DNA of 64,000 nucleotides from positions 29,599,099-29,663,098 of the forward strand of contig CM036658.1 of assembly GCA_020746105.1 (NCBI GenBank), read 5' to 3'. Within the stretch, counting starts at the first letter, position 1. Each line of letters opens with the position of its first letter. The DNA comes from Trogon surrucura. Its lineage: Eukaryota; Chordata; Aves; Trogoniformes; Trogonidae. This document shows, one piece after another, positions 60,301 to 64,000 of this stretch. The notes below the pieces were generated by a model. The model made no database searches, was not told where the DNA came from, and saw only the letters and a program-made list of their open reading frames with translations. A program made the translations under genes and the position numbers.

Positions 60301-63300
60301 GAAATAATAGTTCTACATATTAACATATAGAGACATAAAGACATACAGAACCTATGTACATACAGACAGTTTAGAAGGTTTACAGTCCTCTTTTTTCTCT
60401 TAAGAGTCTTCCCAGTCACAAGAATTTTTTTGGGTCACGCAGACCACATGAAGCAAGTTAGTATCCTAAACCTCATAAAAAATAAGGGTCTCCTGCAAAA
60501 TATGTGTCCATAACCAAAATCATTTCAGTGAAGACTAGGAGGAGCTACACAGTCTCATGCTGAGGTGTGGGTACCACTTCACAGTGAATTCTGTTAAGGA
60601 TGCCTGTTATCTTGTTGAACTGATGATATCAGCAAATGATGAGATTTCTTCTGCCCAAGGGGGCTAGAAAATATCTATTCCATTGAACTTTAAAAGGCAG
60701 ACCTGTCAAAGGGCAAGTCCCTGGGGCAGAAAGACTGGATGGCAATAACATCCAGTGTCAGCTTCTTGGGACAAGGATATGACCTAAGTCCAAATCAGTA
60801 GAGAGCAGGTGGCTAGATCAAATTCTTCCCCATTACCAATTCACTGGAAATAAGCTCCATAAAAACTGCTCGTCCAAGAGTACACCATATAAAATCTATT
60901 TGTAACAAATACTGATCAGATTGACAATGCAGCTGCAGCTGCTTCAATAACCAATTAGACGAGGTCCCTCAGTGCTGCCCTTAGGAATCCCAACAATGTC
61001 TTCAATGTCCAAAATAAAAACCAACTACCTGCTCAGTTGGTTCATTCACAAGATGACTTACTGAACTCATACACAACAATAATTGTGCAGAAGGGACATT
61101 TCAAGCAAACGCATTTGTTGAGACTTACAGACATACTATCAAGAGTCACAGGCTTTCAACGAAGGTCCTGTTGGCAGCTCTTCTCAAATTACAGGCTCCC
61201 AACACAATCAGCTACCTCAGATCTCTTTAACCTTTTCTTAACACCAAACTCTTCAAGAAACATATCAAGAGAAGACATTTGGTAACCATAAACAAATCAC
61301 AGGTAGACTACGATCTAATAGATAAGCTACGATCTAATACTACTGCCAGAGAGATTTTTGTCAGCAGTAGTGTAATCCAATGATTTATTCTACAAATTTT
61401 AAATCAAAACCACCTGGATTTTCATCTCGGCTGTATTACAAGCTACAAGTCCAGATATCAAATCAGTAACAATTCAGATACACAAATCACACATTAATTG
61501 ATTTTGGTAATTCTTAATTGATAGCCACCACAAGGTAATTAGAGCTGGTTTAGACGTCTTCCACTGTGAGTAACAGGCATTTTCTTAATCTGTAAAGACT
61601 AAATCATCTCAAATTAAGTCCTATGTATTGTAGGTTAAAATCATGCATAGACATAGTTACCACGGGTCAGCAGAGGAGGAATAGCTTTCTTGCTTCATTC
61701 TAATTTGCCTGAATGCTTGGGGCCACACTGTCATTCACTTATCTTTGCATTTGTTTCCTCATTAATAAATTAAACATAATCCTTCTTTCCTCTCGTCAGT
61801 CAGTTCCTTGTTCTCAGTATTCACAAGGGCTCTGTATTATTGTTATACATGCAGTTGAATTACTGCACACACTAGTATTTACTAAAGTCAATTGTTCCAC
61901 AGTGTTAAAAATGAAAGTTGTAAATTCTGGTCAAACTTGTAATATATAAAAGTGACTTAAAAATAATATAGATAAATCATTTGTTCATAATTTCTTGAAA
62001 AACAGTCTATAATAACAAGAAAAAACCCACTAAACCTTTCAAAACCAATAGAAAACCAAGCCATCTGATGAATATTAACTGACAGTGGATACTGAAAAAT
62101 TTAAGAAAATTATTATTTGTATTTCACAATTTGATAATATTTGGTTTATTCATAATTTTGCTAGTCTTCAGGGAGATACAGTGAAATGTTTCTGAGCTCT
62201 CGACCATCCACTCCAAGAATCAAACACCCTACACTGAAAGGATTTCGGAGGGCGGTTTCATCATGAAAAGGTCACAAATAAGTAAAAAGGTACTGGCAAC
62301 TGCAGCACCTTCCAGCTCAGGTGGGAATTTCTTGCTGTCTCTTGCCGATACAAATCAATTCTGCTATTCTAATTTCATGTAAATATTTTAATCTGCATTT
62401 AACTATAAAAGTCTACTTAATTAAAAATATATTAAGAACCCAATATGACTAGACTATGTCACATATGGGTCTGTATTTGACTACTGTCTGCATAACATGT
62501 TACTCCTTGCCTGCTCAAGTTTTCAAGGTGCAATGGAAAATCTCAAGAAATGAGTATGTATTGCATAAAACAAATTATTTGAATGTAACATCCGTGTAAA
62601 AGCTCAATCTCTGCATAAGTTTCTTGCCGGTACTGAAAATACAGTTAATAACTACCTTTACTCCCTAACAGCTTACCAGCTGGCTGGCTACTAGTACCAT
62701 CAGCGACTAGTGATGGCAGTAGCCAAACTGCTCTTATGGATTAACTCTAATTAGTATCACTTGAAAATATGTTTGCAATATTTTATATACATGATGTTGA
62801 ATTAAAAACTCATCGTGTCTTCTGCAGTTGTAGACTGTTCCTACATTGTGTCTTGGAAAATGCCTGGCACTATTAAAAACCTTCTGACAACTGAAGTGCC
62901 TTAATATGAACTTCTAATTGTCTAATATCAGGCTGTCATTATTTCAAAAGTTAAAATTTCACTGATCACTAGTTCTGATTTCTGTTATCAGCAACGGAAA
63001 CTGATGATTTGGATACGAATATTAATGACTTTTGTTCTTGTTTTAATTTAGTGTGAACATTAGTACGGATATTACTTAGAGGCTTATGTTTTAAGCAGAT
63101 GACATCCATCAGTCCCCTCCAATCTAAACCACTGCACGTTACTGTGACAGCCAATGGTAACAGAAGAGGGGAAAAGTTAACTTCATGTACAAGACTGTAA
63201 AAGAACAAGAGCTGATTGACTCTTCCAGCAGAGGGAGATGTTCTTTTAAAGTTTATCAGCAATTAAAAAGTGCTAACCAATTTACCCCTGTACCTTTTTA

Positions 63301-64000
63301 ACAAAATCAACCTCATAAGAGAAGTCACTGAATGTGCCTTATTAGTGATATTAGTGATATTCTCATGACAATCAGAAAAAAAAAGATTCACACCAAATGG
63401 CTGTAAGAGAAAAACATACTGATGATGGAGCAAGCTGTGCTGACAGCCATCAAAATCAATCAGGCCTTACTCCTTTCCAAAAACAAAAGTCCTTTCAACA
63501 GCAATATGTTTTCACCCACACAATAGATGTAATTTCCAGATGCTAATGATGCTATAAATATCATGAAGCAGGAAAGAAAAAATTATTACAGTCTTCAATT
63601 TAACAATACTAACTACATATTAAAAAATAATAATTGAAAAATGTTGCCTGAATCATTCTCTCTGTCTCAAAATCTGGGCTGTGTTTTCATTTCAAAATTT
63701 ATTTCTAAAAGTCTCACATCACACTACAGTTCTATTCTCCTCCTTAGGCCGTTTTCTTTTACAAACCTTCTTGAGAATCAGGGAGGTCCTGAGCAGTGCA
63801 GGCTCCCACCTATTCTCTTTGAATGCAGCTCACTGAACGTTAGGTTGCAGTTCACCATTCTTCCAGTTGTGCCATTGCAACCGTGAATGATAACATAAAT
63901 GAGATCTGTGAAATTTTTACTATTTTTACTACTCTGATCTGTGTAAACATAGAATGCTCTCACTCTTGCCTTGCCTCCAAAACAATTATCTTTTGACTCA

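Larger units (their letters stand above)
35368..64000 (-). other. Large SNX24 intron (continues past the window)
   Basis: I searched by eye for the upstream exons (the parts encoding HVRNWVPK and KRYSEFHALHK) on the - strand and found none. I therefore read these 28.6 kb as one intron. It contains the CR1 pieces listed separately and a 53-bp tandem duplication. The rest is AT-rich (repeated A/T runs) with only short chance frames. No nested gene is supported. A diverged or short exon could have been missed. Confidence 0.65.

Noticed and set aside
1-64000. CRISPR arrays, phage or bacterial operons, tRNA and rRNA genes
   Set aside because: No regularly spaced repeats, no tRNA B-box with a foldable partner and no rRNA segment were seen. 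The sequence is clearly vertebrate.

Overview
The window is vertebrate nuclear DNA, almost certainly from a bird. Many CR1-type LINE 3' ends are present, marked by the rc-oriented tail that begins like AGAATCATAGAATGG and GGTTGGAAGGGACC. There is also a solo LTR of a type I associate with avian genomes and an ERV whose LTR is laid out like avian alpharetroviral LTRs. Intron-split genes, a CpG-island promoter and AT-rich non-coding DNA rule out a prokaryote. I cannot name the species.

Layout. 1-16.3 kb is intergenic. It carries a compact, very young, non-autonomous endogenous retrovirus (575-3164), with byte-identical 399-bp LTRs, a 6-bp target duplication, gag and env remnants and no pro-pol. 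It also holds an adjacent CR1 copy, a small CR1 fragment near 9.8 kb and a solo LTR at about 10.4-11.0 kb. A CpG island (about 16.3-17.1 kb) is the promoter of PPIC (cyclophilin C, + strand), which I could assemble completely: five exons, 16759-25628, 210 residues, with all cyclophilin active-site residues conserved.

Tail-to-tail with PPIC, on the - strand, lies the 3' half of SNX24 (sorting nexin 24). Four coding exons lie between 28437 and 35367, including a 33-nt micro-exon. They give 87 C-terminal residues with a consistent reading frame. The upstream exons (most of the PX domain) were not found, so 35.4 kb to the end of the window is read as a single large SNX24 intron. It holds CR1 fragments, a long CR1 at 41.8-42.8 kb, and a perfect 53-bp tandem duplication. 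The order (PRDM6 expected to the left, outside) - PPIC - SNX24 is the conserved vertebrate arrangement known from the human 5q23 region.

The two genes are not functionally coupled: PPIC is a secretory-pathway prolyl isomerase and SNX24 is a phosphoinositide-binding endosomal protein. I found no rRNA, tRNA, CRISPR or prokaryotic system. The most unusual object is the young deleted ERV. No undescribed system is claimed.
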